Below, one piece after another: positions 8,813 through 18,130 of a stretch of DNA of 64,000 bases. The translations under genes and the position numbers were made by a program. A model generated the notes under the pieces. That model made no database searches and had not been told where the DNA came from. It saw only the letters and a program-made list of their open reading frames with translations. The DNA lies in assembly GCF_001953865.1 (NCBI RefSeq), contig NZ_MQUQ01000025.1:62001-126000 (forward strand), given 5' to 3'. Source of the stretch: Amycolatopsis coloradensis (GTDB lineage Bacteria > Actinomycetota > Actinomycetes > Mycobacteriales > Pseudonocardiaceae). Within the stretch, counting starts at the first letter, position 1. Each line of letters starts with the position of its first letter.

Positions 8813-9541
8813 CTACGCCGCGGGGACGAGGCGGGTGTCTCGCAGCAGGTGATAGAACGGCTCGTGGTGGTCGCTGAACGCCTTGAGTTCGGCGTTGTTC
8901 TCCACGGTGTCGGCGTACACCGTGGTCTTGTCGACGAAGCCGGAGCTCTCGCTCACCGCGGTGTGCCAGCGGCCCGACAGCGCCCACTCCGGCCGCGATC
9001 CCGGCGCCCAGGTCGTGGCTTCGGCGCGGAACGGGAGACCGGCCCGCTCGCAGTAGCCGCGCAGCATCGCCTCGGGCGCGCTCACCAGGTCGGCGGAATC
9101 GAGCACCACCGGCGCGCGGCCACCGGCGGCCAGCACTGCCTGGTGGAGTTCGTAAAGCCGCTCCAAACCGAGATCGGAGCACACCATGTCCGGCTTGACG
9201 GCGTAGAAGGAGGCCGCGACCTCCGCCGGGGCGCGGATCAGGAAGGTGTGCTGGACGCCGGCCAGGAACTCCTCGTCCGCGAGGACCTCGTCGTACCGGA
9301 TGTCGGTGGTGTCCTTGAAGAACACCGTCCGGGTGGCCGAGATGTCCCGGATCCGGGCGATCAGGTCACGGTGCGAGGTGACCTCGTCGCCGAGCACGTC
9401 GGTCCGGCCGTAGTCGGCGATGTTGCAGAACGGCTCGTGCAGCGTGACGAGCCCGCCCAATTGGATCATCGAACGGAAGAAGGCCGTGGACCGGGACCGC
9501 GGCGCGGCCCACAGCGCGATCACCCGAGGTCGCTCGTTCAT
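8813..9541 (-). CDS. Sulfotransferase-family protein, candidate aziridine-forming step
   Basis: Predicted PAPS-dependent sulfotransferase of 242 residues. The N-terminus has the phosphosulfate-binding loop (APRSRSTAFFRS, residues 13-24) followed by LVTLHEPF. The 3'-phosphate-binding region is FLIRAPAEVAASFY near residue 110. ATG 9541 is taken as start; a TTG lies four codons further upstream. It faces the palindrome at its 3' end and is divergent from the C-A NRPS at 9663. In the azinomycin/ficellomycin family, a sulfotransferase activates a hydroxyl of the diaminodihydroxyheptanoate unit so that sulfate loss closes an azabicyclo[3.1.0]hexane. That precedent and the operon next door make the same job plausible here, but the sequence alone shows only the fold. 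Confidence 0.78.
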   Translation of the reverse strand: MNERPRVIALWAAPRSRSTAFFRSMIQLGGLVTLHEPFCNIADYGRTDVLGDEVTSHRDLIARIRDISATRTVFFKDTTDIRYDEVLADEEFLAGVQHTFLIRAPAEVAASFYAVKPDMVCSDLGLERLYELHQAVLAAGGRAPVVLDSADLVSAPEAMLRGYCERAGLPFRAEATTWAPGSRPEWALSGRWHTAVSESSGFVDKTTVYADTVENNAELKAFSDHHEPFYHLLRDTRLVPAA

Positions 9542-9662
9542 ACGCCCATCCAAGCCGCCATCGGCGGAGCCGCTAAGTCAGGACAGTGCCCGACTTGTCT
9601 CCGCCTCCCGGCGCCGTGACGCTCACAGCGGGCCTGCACGTCCACGGGGAGGAGTGACCGGC

Positions 9663-12600
9663 ATGCCGGGAAACGGGGTGATCGCCCGAGCCGACCGCAG
9701 CGAAGGCAGACTGGTCTGTTCACTGCCCCAGGAACGGCTGTGGTTCCTCGACCGGGCCGATCCCGCGACGACGCCACCGGGCATCCTCGCCGCGGTCCGG
9801 TTCACCGGCAAGCTCGACATCCCCACGCTGGGCCGCTGCCTCGACGAGATCGTGCGCAGGCACGAGGTGCTCCGGACGAACCTGGTCGAGTCCGGCGGCA
9901 CGCCATGGCAGGTGGTGCGCCCGCCGGCGCCGGTGCCGCTCCCGGTGCGCGACATCACCCGCGCCCCCGATCCCGAGCGCGCGATCGACGAGTCGTGGGC
10001 GCGCGAGGCGGGCACCCCCTTCGACCTCGCCACGGATCCGTTGCTGCGCGCCGGTTTGCTGCGCGCCGGCGACCGCGAACACGTGCTGCTGCTCAACATC
10101 CACCCGGTCGCCTGCGACAGCCGGTCGATCGGCGTGCTGCTGGCCGAACTGGCCGCCCTGTACGAGTCCGGCCGCCACGGCACGACCTCCCGGCTACCGC
10201 AGCCGCCGGTCCAGTACGGCGATGTCGCGGTGTGGCAACGGGAACGGCTCGGCCACGGCGAACTCGACCACCACCGGCGGTACTGGCGGACCCATCTGGC
10301 CGGCGCGACCGCGCTGGTGCTGCCCGCCGACCGGTCCCGTTCCGCGGTGCGGACCGCGCGCGCCGACACGGTCGGCTTCCGGCTGACCCCCGAGGTCACC
10401 GCGGCCGTCGAACAGCGGGCCGCCGAAGCGGGCACCACCCCGTTCGCGGTGCTGCTCGCCGCGTTCGGCGTGGTGCTGTGGCGGTGGAGCGGGCAGCCCG
10501 AGGTACTCGTCGGCTCGACCGCGACCGGCCGCTCCGCGCCGCAGACCACGTCCTTGGTCGGCTTGTTCGCCACCACCGTGGCACTGCGCCTGGACCTGCG
10601 CGCCGACCCCACGTTCGGCTCGCTGATCGACGCCGCCGGCATCGAGTGCGAAGCGGCGGCGGCACATCAGGCGGTGCCGTTCGAACCGACGCCGTCCGAA
10701 CCGATGGCGGGCGATACCGGGGTGGTCCCGCCGGTGTCGGTGACGCTGACGCTGCGCGACACCCCGCCCGCCCGGCTGCGACTCGACGACCTGGTGATCG
10801 AGGAGCTGCCCGCGCGCGCCGTGACGACGAACTTCGAAGTCGCCCTCGAGCTGGCCCCCGCCGACGGCGGCCTCGAAGGCCAGTGGAAGTTCAGCACCGA
10901 CCTGTTCGACCGGGACACCGCGAGCCGGATGGCCGGCGCGTTCGCCATGGTCCTCGAGCGCGGCACGGCACATCCCGACGAGGCGGTTTCGCTGCTGCCG
11001 CTGATCACCGAGGCCGAGAGCACCCGCCTGATCGCCGAGTTGAGCGGGCATGGCACCCCGGTCGCCGAGCTGGGCCCGCGCACCCTGCACGGCCTGTTCG
11101 AACGGTCCGTCGACCAGGCCCCCGGCGCCGTCGCCGTCGTCTGCGGGGAACGCACCCTCACCTACCGGGAACTCGACGAGCGCGCCAACCGGCTCGCGCA
11201 TTTCCTGCGCGCCAACGGCGTCGGCGCCGAACAGCTTGTCGGGATCTGCCTGCCGCGTTCCGAGCTGATGATCATCGCGACCCTCGGTGTGCTCAAGGCA
11301 GGCGCGGCCTACGTGCCACTCGATCCCGGCTATCCGCCCGCCAGGCTGAACTACATGGCACGAGACGCCGAAGCCACCGTGGTGCTGACCCATTCCTCGG
11401 TCACCGTGGCCGAACAGCTCGACGCGGATATCCGGTTCGTCCGGCTGGACACCGAGTGGGCGACCATCGCGGCATCGCCCGCCGAGCGGCTCGCGGCCGG
11501 CGCCGAGGGAACCGGGCTGGCGTACGTGATCCACACCTCCGGCACCAGCGGGCCGCCCAAGGGTTCGGCCAACGAGCACGCCAAAGTGGTCAACACCCTG
11601 CACGGGGTGAACGAGGTCTACGAACTCACGCCCGCCGACCGGATGCTGGCGATCTCCTCGCTGAGTTACGACATGTCGGTCTACGAGGTGTTCGGCACGC
11701 TCGCGGCGGGTGCGGCGGTGATCGTGCCCAGCGACGCCGAGACGATCGATCCGGGACGACTGCTGGATCTGCTGGTCGGCCAGCAGGTCACCGCGTGGAG
11801 CTCCGCGCCCGCCCTGCTCGACGCCCTCGTCACCCATACGCGCGGCGGTATGCCCGGTGTCCGGCTGCGCGTGGTCGGTCTCGGCGGTGACCGGATGCCG
11901 CCGGCGCTGCCCGGCAGGTTGTTCGAACTGATCCCCGGCGTGCGCCTGCTGAACCTGGCAGGGATGACCGAGTCGTCCTACTGCAGCCTCGCCTACCGCG
12001 TCACCCACCGCTCGTACCCCGGCGGTGTCCCGTGGGGCAGGCCCTATCCCAACCAGCGGGTGTACATCCTCGACCGGCACGGCAGGCCGACACCGATCGG
12101 CGTGCCCGGCGAGTTGTTCATCGGGGGCGCGGGACCGGGTCGCGGCTACTGGCGGCGGCCGCGGCTGACCGCGCAACGGTTCCTGCCCGACCCGTTCAGC
12201 ACCGAGCCCGGCAGCCGGGTCTACGCGACCGGGGACCACGCGCGGTTCCGGGCCAACGGTGACGTCGAATTCCTCGGCAGGCTCGACAAGCAGATCAAGA
12301 TCCGCGGTTTCCGGATCGAACCCGGTGAGATCGAGGCGGAGCTGTCGACGCACGCTTCGGTCAACGAGCCGGTCGTCATCGCCTTCGACGAAGATCTCGG
12401 CGAGCCCAAACTCGCCGCGTACGTGACCCCTCGCGGGGAGAAGCGCCCTACCGCCGCCGAGCTCCGCGCTTATCTCACCGCCCTGCTGCCCGCGCACATG
12501 GTGCCGTCGGTGTACCTCGTCCTCGACCGGCTTCCGTTGCTGCCCAGTGGAAAGCTCGACCGGGCGGCATTGCCGTCACCCACCACCGGCCGGACCGCCC

Positions 12601-12722
12601 TGTCGGGGATGTCCCCGACTGTCCTTCGGGCCGCTGAGCCACAAACTGGGAATGGATTCGCCCCAAGGGAACCAGCCCGGCCGGGGTGGCACCGGGGCGC
12701 CGGGACGACAGCCGGAGCATGA
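9663..12722 (+). CDS. Non-ribosomal peptide synthetase, C-A without carrier domain; altered C-domain motif
   Basis: 1019-residue protein. ATG 9663 has a strong GGGGAGGAG site at 9646-9654. The condensation-like domain spans about residues 15-450. Where HHxxxDG is expected it reads IHPVACDS (His at 147), so the second, catalytic His is Pro and DG is DS; it is probably inactive for ordinary amide formation. The adenylation domain (about 475-975) has IHTSGTSGPPKG, AGMTES in place of the usual YGPTE, YATGDH and GKLDR. After about residue 980 there is only a low-complexity tail, with no thiolation domain. The carrier must be supplied in trans. The gene heads the operon with the LysK/aminotransferase/transketolase/LysY/LysZ set and may activate its amino acid product. 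Confidence 0.93.
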   Translation: MPGNGVIARADRSEGRLVCSLPQERLWFLDRADPATTPPGILAAVRFTGKLDIPTLGRCLDEIVRRHEVLRTNLVESGGTPWQVVRPPAPVPLPVRDITRAPDPERAIDESWAREAGTPFDLATDPLLRAGLLRAGDREHVLLLNIHPVACDSRSIGVLLAELAALYESGRHGTTSRLPQPPVQYGDVAVWQRERLGHGELDHHRRYWRTHLAGATALVLPADRSRSAVRTARADTVGFRLTPEVTAAVEQRAAEAGTTPFAVLLAAFGVVLWRWSGQPEVLVGSTATGRSAPQTTSLVGLFATTVALRLDLRADPTFGSLIDAAGIECEAAAAHQAVPFEPTPSEPMAGDTGVVPPVSVTLTLRDTPPARLRLDDLVIEELPARAVTTNFEVALELAPADGGLEGQWKFSTDLFDRDTASRMAGAFAMVLERGTAHPDEAVSLLPLITEAESTRLIAELSGHGTPVAELGPRTLHGLFERSVDQAPGAVAVVCGERTLTYRELDERANRLAHFLRANGVGAEQLVGICLPRSELMIIATLGVLKAGAAYVPLDPGYPPARLNYMARDAEATVVLTHSSVTVAEQLDADIRFVRLDTEWATIAASPAERLAAGAEGTGLAYVIHTSGTSGPPKGSANEHAKVVNTLHGVNEVYELTPADRMLAISSLSYDMSVYEVFGTLAAGAAVIVPSDAETIDPGRLLDLLVGQQVTAWSSAPALLDALVTHTRGGMPGVRLRVVGLGGDRMPPALPGRLFELIPGVRLLNLAGMTESSYCSLAYRVTHRSYPGGVPWGRPYPNQRVYILDRHGRPTPIGVPGELFIGGAGPGRGYWRRPRLTAQRFLPDPFSTEPGSRVYATGDHARFRANGDVEFLGRLDKQIKIRGFRIEPGEIEAELSTHASVNEPVVIAFDEDLGEPKLAAYVTPRGEKRPTAAELRAYLTALLPAHMVPSVYLVLDRLPLLPSGKLDRAALPSPTTGRTALSGMSPTVLRAAEPQTGNGFAPREPARPGWHRGAGTTAGA

Positions 12723-12741
12723 CCGCCGAAGGGCAGAGCTG

Positions 12742-13866
12742 ATGCGAGAGAGGGCCCTTGCCGCGGCCGTCACCGACGCCGAGGCCGTCGAGCTGCTGCA
12801 CAGGATGGTGGGCATAGCGTCGGTCTCCGGCAGTGAGGACGACCTCGGCCTGTTCCTCGCCGCACAGCTGGCCGGTCTGGGCTTCGACACCCATCGCGAC
12901 GAGGTCGGCAACGTGATCGGCGCACTCGGTGACGCCGACGCCCCGACGATCATGCTGCTCGGGCACATGGACACCGTGCCCGGCGGGCCGCCGCTCCGGA
13001 TCGACGGCGACCGGCTCTACGGCAGAGGCGCGGTCGACGCGAAAGGCCCGCTGGCCGCGATGATCGTCGCCGCGTCGCGCGCCAACCGGCCCGACGGCGT
13101 GCGGATCATGGTCGTCGGCGTGGTCGACGAGGAACGCGACTCCGTCGGCGCGCACGAGATCGTCGCGACGCACCACGCGGACGCCGTGGTGATCGGGGAG
13201 CCCAGCGGGGCCGGGACGGTCGTCGTCGGATACAAGGGTGTGCTGCGCTTCGCCTGTTCGGTACGGCGGCCGCAGGCGCACACCAGCAGCCCGGAGCCCA
13301 CCGCGTCCGAGGTGGCCGCGCGGTTCTGGCAGTCGCTGCTGGACTTCACCGGTACCGGCGCGCAGGACGGCCCGGTCTTCGAGCAGCTCTCCCCCACGCT
13401 GGTGCGGATGTCCGGCACGCTGATCGACGCCGAACTGGTCGTCTCCTGCCGGACGCCGATGGGCTTCGATTCCACCGCGTTCCTCTCCGACGTCGCCGAA
13501 CTCGCCCGGACCATCGACGCGGGCACCGAGATCACCCTCCTGGAGGACACTCCGGCGGTACGGACCTCGCGCGCCGACCCGGTGGCCAAGGCGCTGGCCC
13601 GCTCCATCCGGGACCGCACCGGCGACGTCGAGTTCAAGGTCAAGCTCGGCACCTCCGACATGAACGTGATCGGCCCCGCCTGGCAGGTGCCCATCGCCAC
13701 CTACGGGCCGGGCGACCCGCATCAGGACCACACCCCCGACGAGCACATCGTCCTGTCCGAGTACCTGCTCGCCGCGGAGATCCTCACCGACGCGGTCGAC
13801 CGGCTCGCCACCGGGCTCGCGGCGCTGTCGACCAGCCACCTCGGCCGAATCCCCAGCCAGACCTGA
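12742..13866 (+). CDS. M20-family metallopeptidase, LysK-like deacylase
   Basis: Predicted zinc hydrolase of 374 residues. ATG 12742 begins 19 bases after the NRPS stop. Metal-site motifs are GHMDTVPGG (residues 74-82), GAVDAKGPLAAM near 95-105, VVDEERDSVG near 130, GEPSG near 153 and a C-terminal PDEHI. The GHMDT...G-x-VDAKGP pattern is much closer to LysK (which releases an amino acid from the LysW carrier protein) than to DapE or carboxypeptidase G2. With LysY- and LysZ-like genes in the same operon, I infer release of a finished unusual amino acid from a glutamate-tailed carrier protein. An ArgE-like role in ordinary arginine synthesis is less likely given the transketolase and NRPS neighbours. 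Confidence 0.85.
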   Translation: MRERALAAAVTDAEAVELLHRMVGIASVSGSEDDLGLFLAAQLAGLGFDTHRDEVGNVIGALGDADAPTIMLLGHMDTVPGGPPLRIDGDRLYGRGAVDAKGPLAAMIVAASRANRPDGVRIMVVGVVDEERDSVGAHEIVATHHADAVVIGEPSGAGTVVVGYKGVLRFACSVRRPQAHTSSPEPTASEVAARFWQSLLDFTGTGAQDGPVFEQLSPTLVRMSGTLIDAELVVSCRTPMGFDSTAFLSDVAELARTIDAGTEITLLEDTPAVRTSRADPVAKALARSIRDRTGDVEFKVKLGTSDMNVIGPAWQVPIATYGPGDPHQDHTPDEHIVLSEYLLAAEILTDAVDRLATGLAALSTSHLGRIPSQT

Positions 13867-13881
13867 CCGAAGGGACCACTG

Positions 13882-15228
13882 ATGGCCAAGCTGGCCATGT
13901 TCGGCGGCAGCCGGACAATCGACCGGGGCAGTGTGCCCGCCGAGCAGATCCGGTGGCCGATCGTCACCGAAGCCGAGCACGAGTCCGCCCGGCGGGTCTT
14001 CGACAGCGGTTCTTTCACCTCCAACAGCACCGGCGGCGGCGAGGTCGCCGCGCTGGAGCGTGAGTGGGCCGAGTTCGTCGGCGCGCCGTACTGCGCCGCG
14101 GTGTCCAACGGCACCGCGGCGATCGAACTGGCACTGGCCGCGGCCGGTATCGAACCGGGGGCGGAGATCCTGGTGCCGGCACTGAGTTTCGTGGCCAGCG
14201 CGGTCGGGGCCGTGCAGCGGATGCTGGTCCCGGTGTTCGTCGACATCGACCCGGTCACCTTCGCGATGTCTCCCGCCGCCGCCAAGGAACTCATCACCCC
14301 GCGCACCCGCGCGATCCTGGTGGTGCACCTGCACGGCCTGCCCGCGGACATGACCGCGTTCCGGGAACTGGCCGATCAGCACGGCCTGCTGCTGATCGAG
14401 GACGCCGCCCAGTCGCACGGGGCGAGCTATCGCGGGCAGCGCACCGGGACACTCGGCGACATCGCCACGTTCAGTCTCAACGTGGTGAAGAACCTGCCGA
14501 CCTGCGGCGAGGGCGGGCTGATCACCACCGCCGACCCGGAACTGCACCGCAAGGTCGTGCTGCACCGCCAGTTCGGCGAGGACCTGACCCGCCGTGAACG
14601 CGACTACGTCTCGCGGGTGCTGGCCGGCAACGCCAAACTCAGCGCCGTCCAGGCGGCCTTCGCCCGCTGCCAGCTCGACAGGCTCGCCGAATACGACGCG
14701 GCGCGCCAGGTCAACGTGCGGGCGATGTTCGACAGCCTGGCGGGCCTGCCCGGTCTGCTGCTGCCTGCCGTGCCCGAGGACCGCACCCACGCCTGGCACA
14801 TCCTGCGGATGCGGTTCGACCCGGTGGCGATGGGCTGTCCCGAGGTCGCGCCGGGGGCGCTGCGCACGATCCTGCACCGGGCACTGCGCGCGGAAGGAGT
14901 GCCCTTGCAGCAGTATCAGCTGGTGCCGCTGCCTTGGCAGGAGGCGTTCCGCGAGCGGGCCGGATTCGGCGGCTACCCGTGGAAGTTGAACGACGTGGCA
15001 CCGGTGGCACACCGGGCCGAGGACTACCCCGTCACCACCGCGGTCATCGAGGATTCCCTGACACTGCAACGCTGGCATCTCAACCCGAACAGCGGCCCGG
15101 TGCTGCTGCGCTGCGCCGAGGCCATGCACAAGGTGTGGGAGAACCTGGACACGCTGATCCCGATCGCGAGATCGGTCGAGCACCGCCCGCCGTGGTCGGA
15201 GTTCACCGAGGAGAGGGGCGAAGCATGA
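13882..15228 (+). CDS. DegT/DnrJ/EryC1-family PLP aminotransferase
   Basis: Sugar-aminotransferase-like enzyme of 448 residues. The fold is clear: SNGTAAIELAL (75-85), LIEDAAQSHGA (171-181), and the PLP lysine K203 in FSLNVVKNLPTCGEGG. The family usually aminates keto-sugars. Related enzymes in vazabitide- and azinomycin-type clusters instead aminate the keto group created by transketolase on a carrier-bound C7 chain, which is the most likely role here. The protein is somewhat longer than typical family members (about 370-400), with the extra length in the C-terminal third. It starts 15 bases after the LysK-like stop and overlaps the transketolase subunit by 4 bases. Confidence 0.9.
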   Translation: MAKLAMFGGSRTIDRGSVPAEQIRWPIVTEAEHESARRVFDSGSFTSNSTGGGEVAALEREWAEFVGAPYCAAVSNGTAAIELALAAAGIEPGAEILVPALSFVASAVGAVQRMLVPVFVDIDPVTFAMSPAAAKELITPRTRAILVVHLHGLPADMTAFRELADQHGLLLIEDAAQSHGASYRGQRTGTLGDIATFSLNVVKNLPTCGEGGLITTADPELHRKVVLHRQFGEDLTRRERDYVSRVLAGNAKLSAVQAAFARCQLDRLAEYDAARQVNVRAMFDSLAGLPGLLLPAVPEDRTHAWHILRMRFDPVAMGCPEVAPGALRTILHRALRAEGVPLQQYQLVPLPWQEAFRERAGFGGYPWKLNDVAPVAHRAEDYPVTTAVIEDSLTLQRWHLNPNSGPVLLRCAEAMHKVWENLDTLIPIARSVEHRPPWSEFTEERGEA

Positions 15229-16073
15229 GCGTGCCCACCGAAACCACCGACGTACCGGCGGAACTGATGGCACGGGCACTGCGGATCCGGGAGCGGATCC
15301 TGCACATGGGTTCCGGTCCGTCGGGCACCCATGTCGGCGGGAGCCTGTCGTGTGTCGAGATCCTCACCGTGCTTTACGGCGAGGTGCTCGACGTCCGGCC
15401 GGACGACCCGGAGTTCGCCGCGCGCGACCGGTTCATCCTGAGCAAGGGCCACGCGAGCGCGGCGCTGTACGCGGCGCTGACCGAAGCCGGGTTCCTGCCG
15501 GAGTCCGAATGCGACGGCTACGCGGTCAGCGGTGGCAGGCTCGCCGGGCACCCGTTGCGCAGGCTGCCGGGCGTCGAGTTCCCGACCGGTTCCCTCGGTC
15601 ACGGGCTTTCCCTCGGCGCGGGTGTCGCGCTGGCCGCCAAGCGGTCCGGGCTGCCCTCCCGCGCGTTCGTGCTGATGGGTGACGGGGAGTTGCAGGAGGG
15701 TTCGGTGTGGGAGGCGGCGCAGTTCGCGCCCACCGCCGGTCTCGGCAACCTCGTCGCGATCGTGGACCGCAACGGCTGGCAGATCACCGGCCGCACCGAG
15801 GACCTCGGGCTGGAGCCGCTGGCCGACCGGTGGCGCAGCTTCGGCTGGACGGTGCGGGAGGTCGACGGCCACGACATCCAGGAACTGCGCCGGACCTTCG
15901 CGGAGGTGCCGTCACACCAGGACCGGCCGACGGCCGTGCTGGCCACCACGGTCAAGGGCAAGGGCGTTCCGCTGTTCGAGGACAAGAAGAAGAGCCACCA
16001 CGTCACGCTGACCCCGGCGCTGCTCGCCCGCGCGCTGGGCGGGCTGCGGGCGCGGGCAAGGAGGCAGTCATGA
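15225..16073 (+). CDS. Transketolase N-terminal (thiamine-diphosphate binding) subunit
   Basis: 282 residues with ATGA overlap to the aminotransferase. It holds the TPP domain of a split transketolase: SGPSGTHVGGSLS, LSKGHASAALYAAL near 75, TGSLGHGLSLGAG near 120, and the GDGELQEGSVWEAA ... DRNGWQITG magnesium/TPP motif near 150-185. A split pair with this spacing is common in secondary metabolism. In the carrier-protein pathways, transketolase transfers a two-carbon ketol unit onto a glutamate-semialdehyde-like intermediate, making a C7 chain; the kinase and reductase downstream would supply that aldehyde. A GAGGAG ribosome site precedes the start. Confidence 0.93.
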   Translation: MSVPTETTDVPAELMARALRIRERILHMGSGPSGTHVGGSLSCVEILTVLYGEVLDVRPDDPEFAARDRFILSKGHASAALYAALTEAGFLPESECDGYAVSGGRLAGHPLRRLPGVEFPTGSLGHGLSLGAGVALAAKRSGLPSRAFVLMGDGELQEGSVWEAAQFAPTAGLGNLVAIVDRNGWQITGRTEDLGLEPLADRWRSFGWTVREVDGHDIQELRRTFAEVPSHQDRPTAVLATTVKGKGVPLFEDKKKSHHVTLTPALLARALGGLRARARRQS

Positions 16074-17080
16074 CCCTCGCGGCAGGCACCACGCAGACCG
16101 AAACCGGCGTCGACCGGCAGGAGCGCTACCGGGTGAGCACCCGGGAGATCTACCGCAGCACACTGGCCGAACTCGCCGAGAAGGATCCGCGCGTGTTCTG
16201 CGTCGACTCCGACATGGGCGGGCTGGAAACCGGCTTCGGCGTCCAGTTCCCCGAGCGGTACGTCAACGTCGGGATCGCCGAGGCGAATCTGATGGGCGTC
16301 AGCGCGGGCATGGCGTCGATGGGCCTGCGGCCCTACGCCAACACCATCAGCTCGTTCGCCGCCTGCCGGGCGTGCGAGCAGCTCAAGGTCGACATCGCGG
16401 GCAACAACCTGCCGGTGCGGGTGGTGGTGACCCACGCGGGGTTCTCCGCCGGTCACTACGGCCCCACCCACCACGCGCTGGAGGACATCGCGATCGCGCG
16501 GACCCTGCCGAACATGACGGTCGTGGTCCCCGCCGACGCCGTCGAGACCGAAGCCGCGGTGTGGGCCACCGCCGAGCTGCCCGGCCCGCTTTTCCTGCGC
16601 CTTGGCCGGGCCGCGACCCCGCTCGTGCACGACGAGCCAATCGAGTTCGTCCTCGGCAAGGCCGCCCGGCTGCGCGACGGCGACGATCTCACCATCGTCG
16701 CCACCGGGCCGTTCCCGGTGGTGATGGCCTTGCGGGCACACGAGGTGCTGGCCGCCGAGGGCATCGGCGCCAGGGTTCTGAACATGCACACCGTCAAGCC
16801 GATCGACCGCGAGGCGCTCATCGCCGCCGCCACCGAGACCGGTGCGGTCGTCACCGTCGAGGATCACGTGTCCTCGGGCGGGATGGGCGGCGCGGTCTGT
16901 GAGGTGCTCGCCGAGACCGTGCCGTGCCCGGTGCGCCGGATCGGTGTCCCGGACGGGTTCTTCGACATGGTCGGCGGCGAAGAGGAACTGCTGGTCGCGA
17001 CCGGCGTCAGCACCGACTCGATCGTCGCTGCCGCGCGAGCGCTGTGTCACGGGTCCGGCGAACGGAAAGGGGTCAGGTGA
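16070..17080 (+). CDS. Transketolase C-terminal subunit
   Basis: 336 residues, ATGA overlap with the N-terminal subunit and an AAGGAGG ribosome site just inside it. It carries the pyrimidine-binding domain (VNVGIAEANLMGVSAGMASM near 65, with the conserved Glu of TPP enzymes, and THAGFSAGHYGPTHHALEDI near 120) and the C-terminal domain (MHTVKPIDREAL; VEDHVSSGGMGGAV near 260). It works only with the preceding subunit. It ends in a GTGA overlap with the LysY-like gene, so the two transketolase chains and the reductase are translated as a coupled unit. Confidence 0.93.
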   Translation: MTLAAGTTQTETGVDRQERYRVSTREIYRSTLAELAEKDPRVFCVDSDMGGLETGFGVQFPERYVNVGIAEANLMGVSAGMASMGLRPYANTISSFAACRACEQLKVDIAGNNLPVRVVVTHAGFSAGHYGPTHHALEDIAIARTLPNMTVVVPADAVETEAAVWATAELPGPLFLRLGRAATPLVHDEPIEFVLGKAARLRDGDDLTIVATGPFPVVMALRAHEVLAAEGIGARVLNMHTVKPIDREALIAAATETGAVVTVEDHVSSGGMGGAVCEVLAETVPCPVRRIGVPDGFFDMVGGEEELLVATGVSTDSIVAAARALCHGSGERKGVR

Positions 17081-18102
17081 TCAACGTCGGCATCATCGGA
17101 GCGGCGGGCTATATCGGCGGCGAACTGCTCCGGCTGCTCCTGCCCCACCCACGCGCCGAGGTCACCAAGGTCTATTCGGCCAGCCAGCAGGGCAGGCGGG
17201 TGGACAGCGTGCACCCCAACCTGCGCGGGCACACCCCGCTCACCTTCACCGACCCTGCCGATCTCGACAGCCACGACGTCGTGTTCATCGCCGTGGCGCA
17301 CGGCAAAGCGGCCGAGTACGTCACCTCGCTGGGACCGGACGCGCCCTGCGTGATCGATCTGACCGCCGACTTCCGGCTGCGGGACCCGGTGGCCTACCAG
17401 CGCTATTACGGTGACGCGCAGCCCGCCGCAGACCTGACGGCGGACTTCACGCCGGGGCTGCCGGAGCGGTACCGGGACCAGTTGCGCACCGCCGACCGGA
17501 TCAGCGTGCCCGGCTGCATGGCCACCGCGGCCACCCTGGCGCTGGGGCCGCTCGCCGCCGCGGGCATCGTCCGGCCGGACGTGCTCATCGACGCGAAGAT
17601 CGGGTCCAGCGGCTCGGGTTCCTCGGCGACGACGACGAATCTGCACGCCGAGCGCAGCGGGGCGATGCGGGTGTTCGCCCCGCACAGCCACCGGCACGAA
17701 GCCGAGGTCGCGCAGGAAACCGGGTTGCGGGTCCGGATGGCGGCCACCGGCGTCGAAGCGGTGCGCGGCGCGCAGGTGCTGTGCCACTGCACGACCGAGC
17801 CCGGGGTCGGTGAGCAGGATCTGCGCCGCGCCTACCGGGCGGCCTACCAGGACGAGCCGTTCGTGCGGATCGTCGCGCAGCGCCGTGGCCTGTACCGCTT
17901 GCCGGAGCCCAAGATCCTGATCGGCAGCAACTACTGCGACGTCGGGTTCTCCCTCGATCCCGACTCCGATCGGCTGGTCGCGATTGGCGCGCTGGACAAC
18001 CTCGTCAAGGGCGGCGCGGGCAATGCCGTGCAGTGCCTCAACATCCGGATGGACTGGCCGGAGCGGACCGGGCTGGAATTCGTCGGGCTGCACCCGATCT
18101 AG
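17077..18102 (+). CDS. LysY/ArgC-like N-acyl-gamma-glutamyl-phosphate (or aminoadipyl-phosphate) reductase
   Basis: NADPH-dependent aldehyde-forming reductase of 341 residues, GTG start overlapping the transketolase stop. The NAD(P) fold opens with VGIIGAAGYIGGELLRLL (residues 4-21). The thioester cysteine is in VPGCMATA near residue 148, followed by KIGSSGSGSSAT and the active-site His region HSHRHEAEV. It reduces an acyl phosphate made by the next gene's kinase. In this context the substrate is likely glutamyl phosphate carried on a LysW-type protein rather than free N-acetylglutamyl phosphate. ArgC for arginine synthesis is the alternative, but arginine genes are otherwise absent nearby. 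Confidence 0.88.
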   Translation: MINVGIIGAAGYIGGELLRLLLPHPRAEVTKVYSASQQGRRVDSVHPNLRGHTPLTFTDPADLDSHDVVFIAVAHGKAAEYVTSLGPDAPCVIDLTADFRLRDPVAYQRYYGDAQPAADLTADFTPGLPERYRDQLRTADRISVPGCMATAATLALGPLAAAGIVRPDVLIDAKIGSSGSGSSATTTNLHAERSGAMRVFAPHSHRHEAEVAQETGLRVRMAATGVEAVRGAQVLCHCTTEPGVGEQDLRRAYRAAYQDEPFVRIVAQRRGLYRLPEPKILIGSNYCDVGFSLDPDSDRLVAIGALDNLVKGGAGNAVQCLNIRMDWPERTGLEFVGLHPI

Positions 18103-18130
18103 TGCCAGCCCCAACCGAGAAGGAGCCTCG

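Noticed and set aside
12475-15279. 934-codon open frame on the minus strand across the M20 and aminotransferase genes
   Set aside because: It is the antisense shadow of high-GC coding sequence. It has no domain pattern, and the plus-strand genes have clear motifs, ribosome sites and coupling.
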